A stretch of 32,740 bases of DNA from JBGRQB01 sp041725875 (GTDB taxonomy: Bacteria > Bacteroidota > Ignavibacteria > Ignavibacteriales > Melioribacteraceae): contig JBGRQB010000026.1 of the NCBI GenBank assembly GCA_041725875.1, positions 1 to 32,740 on the forward strand. The letters are read 5' to 3'. The position numbers were made by a program, and so were the translations under genes. Shown here in pieces: positions 24,965 to 32,740 of this stretch. The notes under the pieces are model-generated. The model made no database searches. It was not told the origin of the DNA and saw nothing but the letters and a program-made list of their open reading frames with translations. Positions within the stretch are counted from its first letter, which is position 1; every line of letters starts with the position of its first letter.

Positions 24965-26262
24965 TATAATAACTCAGTTGGTGTTACAGGCATAGATAAT
25001 AACTCGATAAATAATTCCCATCTTTTTTCAGGCTTGTCTGCGGCTCCCCCTTTTCTTTTGATGTAATCTTTCACCATCTTCATTCCAAGGTTGTAATTAA
25101 CAACATACGCACCATATTTTTCTATAAATCTGATTCTGGTATCTGCCCTTTCCGGAGTCATTAATAAATATTTAACCAGCCAGTCGCGTGCTTCATCTTT
25201 TGTAAACTTTCCGTCAATATAATTTCTTGCAGCTTCATTTCCTGCAAAATTCAGCTTACCAGTTAATTCGCTAACTTTATAATAAAGATCTGCTTTAGCC
25301 GGATCTATACCTGCAATCGGGAAGAGTACTTCTTTTTCGTAATTAATTTTTTCTTCTCCGGGAAAAGATACTTCGATGCCAAAATTTGCTGTTCCTTCAG
25401 CAATTACAGATTGCGGACTGAAAAGAGGATAAATACTAAATTCCAGCCAGCCTCTTTTTTTGAACAACTCTGTTTCCAGGAGTCCGTTATAAACGTGATG
25501 TCCCGGGTACCCTTCGTGACAGGCAAGATCGATTGCTCTGTCGATATAAGAAGTTATATCTGTGTTATACTGAATTAAACTAAAAGCATTTCCTTTGTAC
25601 CAGTTATAAGCACCCCATGATTTACCTGTAACATATTCAATTTTGAAATTTTCATTTTCAGGTAATTTTACTTTTTCTTTGGTTCTTCTTCTTCCTTCTT
25701 TTATTGCAGTTGTGAAAACCGCGTCAAGCTTCTCTTTTGGGATTACAAATCCGGCTTTAAATTTTGCGAGTCGTTCCTGAATATTTCCTTTACCCGGTAA
25801 AACTTTGTCAAGCTCGTTTAATGTTTCGTTAAAATATTCGGCAGTGTGAATCGGCGGAACAACATCGTATAAATATTTGGCTTCTTCATCAAAGGTAAAT
25901 TTTTTACCGTTAAGCATTTCAATTCTGGCTTTAACTGCGGTTAGCTGTTTAAGAAAAAACTTTCTTCGCTGACTCACAATCTTTTCTTCTTTACTTACAT
26001 CCAGTTCCATAACTTCTTTATGAAGCTGAATAGCTTTTTTGAAAAGTTTGTCATAAGGAAATTTATCCTCTTTTTTATCTTCCGAAATTTTTAACTCTTC
26101 GGGTCCGTAATAAGCATCAACATAATCTTTATCGTAAAGTCCTATTTCGTGAACAAGCTTTACATATTCTTTTGATATTTCATTCATCTTCATCTCCGGT
26201 TTGGGTTTCTGCTGACAAGCTGCCAGACAAAAAACAAGAGTAAGCAACAATAATTTTTTCAC
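24964..26262 (-). CDS. DUF885-like lipoprotein, predicted zinc metallopeptidase
   Basis: A 432-residue lipoprotein with lipobox LAAC (Cys16). The motif HEGYPGHH at 249-256 matches the HExxPGHH site of DUF885 proteins, in which two histidines and a later glutamate are thought to bind zinc. The later motif IAEGTANFG supplies the candidate Glu289. Family members are often described as putative metallopeptidases, but activity is little tested. The protein is shorter than many DUF885 members (about 550-600). The N-terminal part is helical and charged (about 20-130). It starts at GTG 26262 with AGGAG upstream. It is the first gene of a two-gene operon with the BtpA-family protein, and the two are translationally coupled. 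Confidence 0.82.
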   Translation of the reverse strand: MKKLLLLTLVFCLAACQQKPKPEMKMNEISKEYVKLVHEIGLYDKDYVDAYYGPEELKISEDKKEDKFPYDKLFKKAIQLHKEVMELDVSKEEKIVSQRRKFFLKQLTAVKARIEMLNGKKFTFDEEAKYLYDVVPPIHTAEYFNETLNELDKVLPGKGNIQERLAKFKAGFVIPKEKLDAVFTTAIKEGRRRTKEKVKLPENENFKIEYVTGKSWGAYNWYKGNAFSLIQYNTDITSYIDRAIDLACHEGYPGHHVYNGLLETELFKKRGWLEFSIYPLFSPQSVIAEGTANFGIEVSFPGEEKINYEKEVLFPIAGIDPAKADLYYKVSELTGKLNFAGNEAARNYIDGKFTKDEARDWLVKYLLMTPERADTRIRFIEKYGAYVVNYNLGMKMVKDYIKRKGGAADKPEKRWELFIELLSMPVTPTELL

Positions 26263-26292
26263 ACTAAACTCCTAATCAATTGATAATAATCG

Positions 26293-26300
26293 CTAATATA
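26293..26300 (-). promoter_or_regulatory. Weak candidate -7 box before the DUF885 gene
   Basis: The minus strand reads TATATTAG, one base from TAnnTTTG, 30 bases before the GTG start. Confidence 0.25.
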
Positions 26301-26335
26301 AAAATTTTGCTGCTAAGGCTTTCCTTTTTTTTGCC

Positions 26336-26343
26336 TAAATTTG
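26336..26343 (+). promoter_or_regulatory. Candidate -7 promoter box of the MATE gene
   Basis: TAAATTTG, a full match to TAnnTTTG, lies 23 bases before the TTG start. The same octamer precedes tetR and the lacI-type gene. The nearest TTTG upstream is 26 bases away, longer than the usual 19-21. Confidence 0.4.
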
Positions 26344-26366
26344 AAATTCAGAAATTTGAGTAAAAG

Positions 26367-27734
26367 TTGAAACAGAAAATCGATTTAACAAAAGGCAACA
26401 TTCTCCAAAATCTTATCACCGTTTCATTACCAACAATGATTGCATTTACTTCTCACACAATAAATGATCTTGTTGATATGATATGGCTGGGAAAAATTTC
26501 TGAAGATGCTGTTGCTGCAATAACAATTTTCACTACAGTATTCTGGGTAATTGTTTTGCTGAATAATATAATCGGTACAAGCTCAATTTCACTTATCTCT
26601 CAAAGTTTTGGAGCCAAAGAGTTTAATAAAACCAAAGAAGTTATTGAACAGACAATGACTTTCAAGTTTATTGTTGCTGTAATTGCGGCTATTTTTATGC
26701 TTCTCTTTATGGAACCTCTTTTCAGATTATTTACCAATGATGCGGATGTATTTCAATACACTCTTGATTATGGATATATAAGAGTATTTTTTCTTCCAAT
26801 AATGTTTTCAACATTTTCGGTAAGTACTTCGTTGATATGTATCGGAGATTCCAAGCGACAAATGTACATTATGGTTGGTTCCTCATTGTTAAATATAATT
26901 CTCGATCCGATATTTATTTTTGATAAAATTCCTTATCTGAATTTGCCCGGACTTGGCTACGGTGTTTATGGCGCGGCTTTGGCAACAGTTATTTCATTTA
27001 CAATTGCATTTATTGCCGGTTTCTGGATTTTACTTGCCGGAAAAAGTTTTATCAAAATCTCTCTGAAAGGATTAGTAAAACTCAACTGGAATATTGATAA
27101 AAAACTTTGGACAATCGGTCTTCCTTCCGGATTGGAAAATTTCACTCGTTCATTCGGACAATTAATCTCTTTGAAAATAATTGCCGGCTACGGAACAACT
27201 GCATTAGCTGTAATGGGAATTTCTAATCGTCTGCTAGGAATTGCAATAATACCAATATTCGGACTATTGCGTGGAGGAAGTACTGTAATAGGACAAAATC
27301 TTGGTGCTGAAAATATTGACCGGGCTGAAAAAACAGCAAAATTTGCTGCTTACACAGGAGCTTTAATAATGGGAGTTCTGGCTTTAATTTCATTTATTTT
27401 TGCCGAACCGATTATGTATCTTTTTATAAACAGCAAGGAAGTTGTAACGGAAGGTGTAACTATGATCAAGATTATGTTTCCCGGATATATTTCCGTTGGG
27501 TTTCTGCTCGGACTCGCTTCTGTCTTCCCCGGTTCAGGCTACAACAAGCCGCTGCTGGTTTCAGGATTTATTTCCAAAACCTTTATACAAATTCCTCTTT
27601 TGGTGCTGTTTGTCTATTACTTCAAATTTCCGTTTGAGCATATATGGTGGACATACATAGCAGCGGAAGGTGTAGAATTTTTCATAGTGGGATATTATTT
27701 CCGGGAAGGCACCTGGAAAAAAGTCAGAGTTTAA
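26367..27734 (+). CDS. MATE-family multidrug/sodium antiporter
   Basis: An inner-membrane exporter of 455 residues, the usual MATE length, with about twelve hydrophobic segments in two similar halves. Family signatures are LPTMIAFTSHTINDLVDMIW at the start, GTSSISLISQSFGAKEFNK in the first half and RGGSTVIGQNLGAENIDRAE as the matching repeat in the second, plus PLFRLFTNDADV. It is most like the NorM/DinF-type bacterial exporters that use sodium or proton gradients to expel cationic compounds; the substrate cannot be told. The start is TTG at 26367 (GAG upstream), since the reading begins at MKQKIDLTKGNILQNL, where the family N-terminus lies. Its end overlaps the convergent dihydrouridine synthase gene by 11 bases. 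Confidence 0.93.
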   Translation: MKQKIDLTKGNILQNLITVSLPTMIAFTSHTINDLVDMIWLGKISEDAVAAITIFTTVFWVIVLLNNIIGTSSISLISQSFGAKEFNKTKEVIEQTMTFKFIVAVIAAIFMLLFMEPLFRLFTNDADVFQYTLDYGYIRVFFLPIMFSTFSVSTSLICIGDSKRQMYIMVGSSLLNIILDPIFIFDKIPYLNLPGLGYGVYGAALATVISFTIAFIAGFWILLAGKSFIKISLKGLVKLNWNIDKKLWTIGLPSGLENFTRSFGQLISLKIIAGYGTTALAVMGISNRLLGIAIIPIFGLLRGGSTVIGQNLGAENIDRAEKTAKFAAYTGALIMGVLALISFIFAEPIMYLFINSKEVVTEGVTMIKIMFPGYISVGFLLGLASVFPGSGYNKPLLVSGFISKTFIQIPLLVLFVYYFKFPFEHIWWTYIAAEGVEFFIVGYYFREGTWKKVRV

Positions 27735-28677
27735 ACTCCGGCTCACTTTTCAAAAAATCTTGAGTTGCATCCCAGAAACTTTCTATGGTTTTAGATTTAA
27801 GAATTTTCTTCAACGGTTTTTCATAACCTTCAAATTGAAGTGCATAATAATTCCAAAATTCCTTCATCCTGCCCAAAAGTGGTGCGGGTCCTGATAACCT
27901 TGTTCTGTGTGCATCAAAAAGATGATTATGGAAATCTGTAACCTTTGACAATCTTTCTTTATAATCGGCTTCAAAATTTCCTTTAATAATTTCGGGTAAA
28001 AACGGATTAATCAATGCTCCGCGCCCCACCATCCATTTCTCTAATTCAGGAAATCTGCTGCTTAAAGAGTTGTAATTCTGAACTGAAAAAATATCACCAT
28101 TGTAAACAACCGGAGCTGAAAAATCTTTATAAATATTTTCAAAGATATCAACATAAGGCTTGCCTTCATACATCTGAATTCCGGTTCTGGCGTGAATTGT
28201 TACTTCTGATAAAGGGAATTTATTAAAAACAGGAATTAATCTTAAAACTTCACCAACAGATTTTCTGCCTAATCTGATTTTCACTGAAAGCCGGTTTGGG
28301 ATTGCAGGAACAACTTTTTCAAGAAAAGCTTCAATTATTTCAGGATTTGGCAGCAATCCGCTTCCGCGTCCCCGTTTTGCAACCATTTTGTGCGGACAAC
28401 CAAGATTCCAGTTTATTTCATCATAACCGATCTCTTTCATCTTTTTAGCCAGCACAATAAATTCATCCGGATTTTTCCCAATAATTTGCGGAATCACTCT
28501 CATCCCCTCATTATTTTCCGGCATAATATCTCTTAAAACCTTTTCTTTAATTTCGGTACCGGGAAATGTTGTTATAAAAGGAGCCATTGCCGAATCGAAA
28601 CCGGAGAAATATTTAGAGTAAATATTTCTAAAAATGTAATCTGTTACCCCTCTTATGGGTGCTAACTCTAAAAACAA
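27724..28677 (-). CDS. dus: tRNA-dihydrouridine synthase
   Basis: An FMN-dependent enzyme that reduces uridines in tRNA to dihydrouridine. TIM-barrel motifs are in order: N-terminal LELAPIRGVTDYIFR, NWNLGCPHK with catalytic Cys94, SVKIRLG (Lys133), IHARTG (His162, Arg164) and the FMN-phosphate region PVVYNGDIFS. The order and spacing are closest to DusC as I remember it. The frame is open to 28797, but the extra 40 residues do not look like the family and would run into the tetR operator. The TTG at 28675-28677, with GCAGGA upstream, gives 317 residues, close to E. coli DusC (315), and starts at the conserved N-terminus. It is convergent with the MATE gene, with overlapping 3' ends. Confidence 0.92.
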   Translation of the reverse strand: MFLELAPIRGVTDYIFRNIYSKYFSGFDSAMAPFITTFPGTEIKEKVLRDIMPENNEGMRVIPQIIGKNPDEFIVLAKKMKEIGYDEINWNLGCPHKMVAKRGRGSGLLPNPEIIEAFLEKVVPAIPNRLSVKIRLGRKSVGEVLRLIPVFNKFPLSEVTIHARTGIQMYEGKPYVDIFENIYKDFSAPVVYNGDIFSVQNYNSLSSRFPELEKWMVGRGALINPFLPEIIKGNFEADYKERLSKVTDFHNHLFDAHRTRLSGPAPLLGRMKEFWNYYALQFEGYEKPLKKILKSKTIESFWDATQDFLKSEPEFKL

Positions 28678-28786
28678 TGTAAATTCCTGCTTTTTTATTG
28701 CAAAATCCGCACTTATAAATAAAACTTTTAAAAGCGTTTCCGAAGATAGGGGAGTTTTTTTTGCATTGCAAATATTTAAATTTAAC

Positions 28787-28818
28787 TTGACATACATACA
28801 CGTATGTATGTAAATTTG
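28787..28818 (+). promoter_or_regulatory. Promoter with embedded 22-bp palindromic operator of the tetR-RND operon
   Basis: ACATACATAC at 28790-28799 and GTATGTATGT at 28802-28811 form a perfect 10-base inverted repeat with a two-base centre. The repeat fills the promoter spacer: TTGACA at 28787-28792 is the upstream element and TAAATTTG at 28811-28818 the -7 box, 29 bases before the tetR ATG. A TetR-type dimer on this site would block polymerase. The half-site TACATACA also occurs in the E. coli AcrR operator. Confidence 0.85.
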
Positions 28819-28847
28819 AACTCAATTTTAAAAAATGGTTTGAAGAA

Positions 28848-29456
28848 ATGCGTAGAACAAAAGAAGAAGCTGAAAAAACGAGGCAGGATATATTAAAAGC
28901 TGCTATCGAAGTATTTAGCGAAAAAGGCTTTGCCTCCTCCACGCTGGTTGATATTGCAAAAAAAGCAAATGTAACCAGAGGAGCCATTTATTGGCATTTT
29001 AATAATAAAAATGACCTTTTTGAGGCTCTTATAGCTGAAAATGATAGTAAAGTAAATCAGATGATTGAAAATATCAGAGCTGTTGAAAACAGTCCGATTG
29101 TTGCTCTTCAGCTAGGATTAACACAATCTCTGAAAAAACTTGATGAAGATCCGGAATATCGGGCAATTGAACAACTTCTTGTGAAAAGTAAATTTGCCGG
29201 AGAAATCGATTTTTTGACTCAAAAAATGTCAAAAAATGATCATGAAGGTTTCAAAATAATGAAAGAAATTTTTGAGAAATATAAAGAACAATGCAATTGT
29301 ACTGAATTCAATATTTCTACAGCAATTAAAGTTGTTGGAGCATTTTTCTACGGTGCAATGATATTAAAGCTGAGCGAACAAAGTGACAGTCCGTTTTACA
29401 TTGGCGACGATGTAGAGGATTTTGTTGCTCAATTTTTTAGAGGAATAAAACAATAA
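28848..29456 (+). CDS. TetR/AcrR-family repressor of the RND efflux operon
   Basis: A 202-residue regulator of typical TetR size. The N-terminal helix-turn-helix domain is clear, with residues 10-57 reading TRQDILKAAIEVFSEKGFAS, TLVDIAKKANVTRGAIYWHF and NNKNDLFEALI, closest to the AcrR/TtgR subgroup. The C-terminal domain (about 60-200) is helical and variable, where inducers bind; ligands cannot be predicted. It is the first gene of a row with an RND adaptor 22 bases downstream and the RND permease after that. The palindrome in its promoter makes autoregulation and control of the pump likely, with pump substrates relieving repression. A GAAGAA stretch serves as a modest ribosome site. Confidence 0.94.
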   Translation: MRRTKEEAEKTRQDILKAAIEVFSEKGFASSTLVDIAKKANVTRGAIYWHFNNKNDLFEALIAENDSKVNQMIENIRAVENSPIVALQLGLTQSLKKLDEDPEYRAIEQLLVKSKFAGEIDFLTQKMSKNDHEGFKIMKEIFEKYKEQCNCTEFNISTAIKVVGAFFYGAMILKLSEQSDSPFYIGDDVEDFVAQFFRGIKQ

Positions 29457-29478
29457 ATCAAATAAATACGAGGTTATA

Positions 29479-30510
29479 ATGAACTTTAAATTAAAAATTG
29501 CAACTTTGGCCACCGGAGCTGCTTTGTTGCTTTCATCTTGCGGTGATGAAAAATTTGAGACAAAAAACATGCAGGAAATCTATAAAGATAACGGCGTTCC
29601 TGTAAAAGTTGAAAAAATTGAAAAAGGCTCTTTTCAGGTAGAGTATACTTACAACACTTACCTTACCGGCAACAAAGAAAGCTCTGCTTACGCGAAGATA
29701 GATGACAAAGTTGAAAAAATTTATGTTAAAGTTGGCGATTATGTAAAAAAAGATCAAGTTTTGGCAAAATTCCCTACGGATAATGCATCAGCAAAATATT
29801 ATCAGTCAAAACTAGCATACGAAAACTCTAAAAAAACTTACGAAAGATACAATAACCTGTTTGAAACAGGTGGTATTGCTCGTCAGGAACTTGACAATAT
29901 TAAAACAAAAATGGATGTGGATAAAGCTAATTTTGAAGCTGTTTCTCAGCTTGTAAAAGTTCTTTCCCCTATCAGCGGAAGAGTTACAAAAGTAAATGTA
30001 CGTGAAACTGATAATGTGAAAAAAGAAGGTCTTTTATTCACAGTTGCCAATGTTTCAAAACTTAAGGCAAAAATTAACGTAACCGAAGATGAAATCGGGA
30101 TGTTGAAAAAAGGATTAGCTGCAAAAGCAACCTGGCTGGGAAATGAAGTTACAGGTAAAGTTATAGAAGTTGACTTTGCAATGAATATGCAAACCCAGGC
30201 TTTTAATGCAACAATTGAATTTGATAACAGCAAAAATCTTATCAAAGCAGGTGTTTCTGCAGATATTACAGTTAACGTAAATGGTGATAAAGAATCTATC
30301 ATAACTGAAAGAAAAAATGTTACTCAAAAAGGAGATAACTACTTTGTATTTCTTGCAAAAGGTGACAAAGCTGTAAAACAAAGTATTAAAATCGGCAGAA
30401 CTTACGGAATGTATGTTGAGGTTATCGAGGGACTTACAGAAGGTGATATGCTTATTTCAGAAGGCCAGTTTTTGCTGGAAAACAACACAAAAATCAATAT
30501 TGTTAAGTAA
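29479..30510 (+). CDS. RND efflux periplasmic adaptor lipoprotein
   Basis: A membrane-fusion protein linking the inner-membrane RND pump to an outer-membrane channel. The lipoprotein signal ends in LSSC (Cys21), so the protein is lipid-anchored in the periplasm like AcrA. After a short linker come the first lipoyl half (AYAKIDDKVEKIYVKVGDYV, KKDQVLAKF, about 75-105), a short helical hairpin (about 110-155, YYQSKLAYENSKKTYERYNN onward), the second lipoyl half (LSPISGRVTKVNVRETDNV, about 163-181), a beta-barrel region and a membrane-proximal domain ending NNTKINIVK. The 343-residue length and short hairpin fit the smaller adaptor group. GAGG lies seven bases before the ATG. The permease follows 15 bases after the stop. 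Confidence 0.93.
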   Translation: MNFKLKIATLATGAALLLSSCGDEKFETKNMQEIYKDNGVPVKVEKIEKGSFQVEYTYNTYLTGNKESSAYAKIDDKVEKIYVKVGDYVKKDQVLAKFPTDNASAKYYQSKLAYENSKKTYERYNNLFETGGIARQELDNIKTKMDVDKANFEAVSQLVKVLSPISGRVTKVNVRETDNVKKEGLLFTVANVSKLKAKINVTEDEIGMLKKGLAAKATWLGNEVTGKVIEVDFAMNMQTQAFNATIEFDNSKNLIKAGVSADITVNVNGDKESIITERKNVTQKGDNYFVFLAKGDKAVKQSIKIGRTYGMYVEVIEGLTEGDMLISEGQFLLENNTKINIVK

Positions 30511-30525
30511 TTACGAGGATAAATA

Positions 30526-32740
30526 ATGTTTCTTTCAGATATATCAATAAAACGCCCGATTATGATGACAATGGCCCTGATGGTTTTTGTTGTGTTCGGT
30601 GCTTTGGCCTATTTTGGTCTGACCCTGGATATGATGCCTGATGTTGACATTCCGGTGGTGACTGTCCGTACGGTTTATCCCGGCGGTAACCCTGAAGAGA
30701 TTGAAACTCAGGTTTCCAAAAAAATTGAAGATGCGGTTTCAACAATAAATAAAATCGATTTTGTGAGATCTTTCTCACTCCCAAATATTTCACTTGTCCA
30801 GATTCAGTTTGATCTTGATAAGGATGTTGATATTGCCAACCAGGAAGTTAAAGACAAGGTTGATGCAATATTAAATGATTTACCTACTGATGCTGAACAG
30901 CCTATTATTGAAAAATTTGATATAGGTGCAAAACCGGTAGTAGAAGTGGTTTTAAGTGGTAGTATGCCTCTTACCGAACTTTACGAATATGCTGATAAAA
31001 AAATCTCTGACAGATTTGCCCAGATCTCCGGTGTTGCAAAAGTAAATGTAAGTGGTGGTCAGGAAAGAGAAATCAGAGTTGAGCTGGATAACAGAACAGT
31101 TTTCTCAAATCAGATTTCATTAAAACAGCTTAACGATATTTTTTCCGCTTCAAATATGAATATTCCGGGTGGTAACTTTCAAAAGAAAAATCAGGATTAC
31201 TCTGTAAAATTTGAAGGAAAATTTGAAACAGTTGAAGAAATTCAAAACTTTGAAATTCCAACAGCTTTTGGTAAGAAAAAACTTGGAACACTTGCCACTA
31301 TTATTGACGGCGGTAAAGATATCAGAGAAAGATCTGTATACTTTAACAACCTCACTAAAAAGAGAGATGAAAATATAGTTCTTCTTTCTATGGTTAAAAG
31401 TTCAAGCGGTAACACAGTGGAAATTGCAGAATCAATTATTAAATCGATTCCTGAAATTGAAAAAACACTTCCTGACGGAATGCGTTTGAATATTATAAAA
31501 GACGGGTCAGTATTTATTAAAGCATCTGTTGAAGATACACTTACAAATATTGGACTTGGTATTATTTTAACATCTCTTGTATTGTTATTCTTCCTTCACG
31601 ATGTTCGTTCAACATTTATTGTTGCACTTTCAATGCCTATGTCAATTGTATCAACATTTATGTTGATTAAAACAGCTGGTTACAACCTTAATATTATGAC
31701 GCTGATGGGTCTTTCTACCTCGGTGGGTATTCTGGTTGCAAACTCTGTGGTGGTAATTGAAAATATTTTCCGTTACCGTGAAATGGGTAAAAATAAAAAA
31801 GAAGCTGCCGGACGCGGTACAGCAGAAGTTGTTGTGGCAGTACTCGCATCAACACTTACAAACCTTGTGGTGTTCCTGCCAATTGCTTCTATGTCAAGTA
31901 TGGTTGGACAGTTCTTTAAAGAGTTTGCAATGACAGTGAGTTTTGCAACTGTATTCTCATTAATAATGTCGTTTACTCTTACACCAATGCTTGCTTCATT
32001 AATTTTACCTGAAAAAGTTCTAAACAAGAAAAATCCAATTGGTGATCTTCTTGAAGGCATTTTTTCCGTTTGGGAAAAAGCATACAAAAAAACTCTTGAG
32101 CTTATACTTAAAAACAAATGGATAAGTTCAGCGGTTGTTCTTGTTTCTATTGGTGCTTTCTTTTTAAGTACAATATTCTGGGGTGCAAATATTGGTTTCG
32201 AGTTTGTACCGTTAACAGATGAAGGTGATATTGAAATTCAGGTAGAATTACCTCAGGGATACAACATAGATGAAACTGGTAAGTTTGTTACTACTGTTGA
32301 AGAGCACCTGAAAGAGATGCCGGAAGTAAAACATATGGTTACCACTTTAGGTAAAATCAGTGATATGGACGTTGCAACAAGTGTTGCTAAAATGGATGTA
32401 AAACTTGTTGATGTTGAAAAACGCCCTTACAGTGGTGAGTATTATGCTAATGAAATGGTAAAAAGATTATCAAAAATTTCAAATGGTAAAATTCGTATTG
32501 CAGCTATTTCATCTGCAGGTGGTAGTGGCGATGCTCCTTATATGTTCTTCCTTCAGGGACAGGATATGACTAAACTTGAAGAGTATAAAGATGTTCTTGT
32601 AGAAAAGTTAGCCCAGGTTCCGGGATTGATCAACCTTAACACCAGTTCAAAATTTGGTCGTCCTGAAATCACAATAAAGCCTAAGCGCGATAAACTAGCT
32701 AATCTTGGTTTAACTGCTGCTCAGGTAGGTTTTGCTGCCA
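30526..32740 (+). CDS. RND efflux permease (HAE1-like; C-terminus cut by window edge) without the TM4 aspartate pair
   Basis: The inner-membrane pump of the tripartite efflux system; 738 codons are visible of the roughly 1020-1050 usual. The start MFLSDISIKRPIMMTMALMV is classical, with TM1 at about 10-30, a first periplasmic porter region (PDVDIPVVTVRTVYPGGNP at about 39-57) and TM2-TM6 from about 340 to 500. The canonical TM4 sequence GxxVDDAIVVVEN reads GILVANSVVVIEN here: residues 405-406 are Ala-Asn, where AcrB has Asp407-Asp408 of the proton relay. The region after TM4 and the long TM6 segment look intact, so it is not a decayed gene. TACGAGG precedes the ATG at 30526, the same sequence as before the adaptor gene. 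An outer-membrane channel gene may follow beyond the edge. Confidence 0.95.
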   Translation, partial: MFLSDISIKRPIMMTMALMVFVVFGALAYFGLTLDMMPDVDIPVVTVRTVYPGGNPEEIETQVSKKIEDAVSTINKIDFVRSFSLPNISLVQIQFDLDKDVDIANQEVKDKVDAILNDLPTDAEQPIIEKFDIGAKPVVEVVLSGSMPLTELYEYADKKISDRFAQISGVAKVNVSGGQEREIRVELDNRTVFSNQISLKQLNDIFSASNMNIPGGNFQKKNQDYSVKFEGKFETVEEIQNFEIPTAFGKKKLGTLATIIDGGKDIRERSVYFNNLTKKRDENIVLLSMVKSSSGNTVEIAESIIKSIPEIEKTLPDGMRLNIIKDGSVFIKASVEDTLTNIGLGIILTSLVLLFFLHDVRSTFIVALSMPMSIVSTFMLIKTAGYNLNIMTLMGLSTSVGILVANSVVVIENIFRYREMGKNKKEAAGRGTAEVVVAVLASTLTNLVVFLPIASMSSMVGQFFKEFAMTVSFATVFSLIMSFTLTPMLASLILPEKVLNKKNPIGDLLEGIFSVWEKAYKKTLELILKNKWISSAVVLVSIGAFFLSTIFWGANIGFEFVPLTDEGDIEIQVELPQGYNIDETGKFVTTVEEHLKEMPEVKHMVTTLGKISDMDVATSVAKMDVKLVDVEKRPYSGEYYANEMVKRLSKISNGKIRIAAISSAGGSGDAPYMFFLQGQDMTKLEEYKDVLVEKLAQVPGLINLNTSSKFGRPEITIKPKRDKLANLGLTAAQVGFAA

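Noticed and set aside
1..32740. Search for tRNA genes, CRISPR arrays, IS elements, phage genes or attachment sites.
   Set aside because: No cloverleaf-like segments, spaced direct repeats, transposase or integrase genes, or terminal inverted repeats were noticed by eye. Gaps between genes are all below 300 bases.

Overview
The window looks like an ordinary chromosomal segment of an AT-rich Gram-negative bacterium of the Bacteroidota/Chlorobiota/Ignavibacteriota group, perhaps Ignavibacteria. This is inferred from gene content (secreted BNR-propeller protein, M28-PDZ peptidase, DUF885 lipoprotein, PAS kinases) and from upstream elements resembling the Bacteroidota -7 box (TAnnTTTG). Unlike typical Bacteroidia, most genes have clear Shine-Dalgarno sequences, and GTG or TTG starts are frequent. 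I saw no tRNA, rRNA, CRISPR array, IS element or phage gene, and no gene-free stretch over 300 bases.

Layout. 1-2181 (minus): the left-edge partial L-serine ammonia-lyase and a beta-propeller lipoprotein. 2283-7590 (plus): a tight row of M28-PDZ peptidase, tandem-domain FeoA, FeoB and a ZIP transporter, closed by a two-way terminator. 7627-13660 (minus): a galactose locus in two to three transcription units, galT, lacI-type regulator, and epimerase/vSGLT-like symporter/galK. Two matching LacI-type operators sit at the promoters of galT and of the epimerase operon. 13823-17086 (plus): a large secreted BNR-propeller protein. 17126-23976 (minus): an unknown secreted protein, two adjacent PAS histidine kinases, a Fic protein and an outer-membrane barrel. 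24161-26262 (minus): BtpA-family protein translationally coupled to a DUF885 lipoprotein. 26367-27734 (plus): MATE exporter, overlapping tail to tail with a tRNA-dihydrouridine synthase. 28848-32740 (plus): TetR regulator, RND adaptor lipoprotein and RND permease cut by the right edge, behind a 22-bp palindromic operator lying inside the promoter.

How they work together. The galactose locus is self-consistent: sodium-driven uptake, anomer conversion, phosphorylation and uridylyl transfer, with a local repressor; galE is not in the window. The feo/ZIP row handles ferrous iron and divalent metals. The tetR-RND row is a repressor-controlled efflux system. No clearly new system was found. The best leads are the RND permease lacking the usual TM4 aspartate pair, the two palindromic operator systems, the orphan pair of related PAS kinases, and the peptidase heading the feo row.
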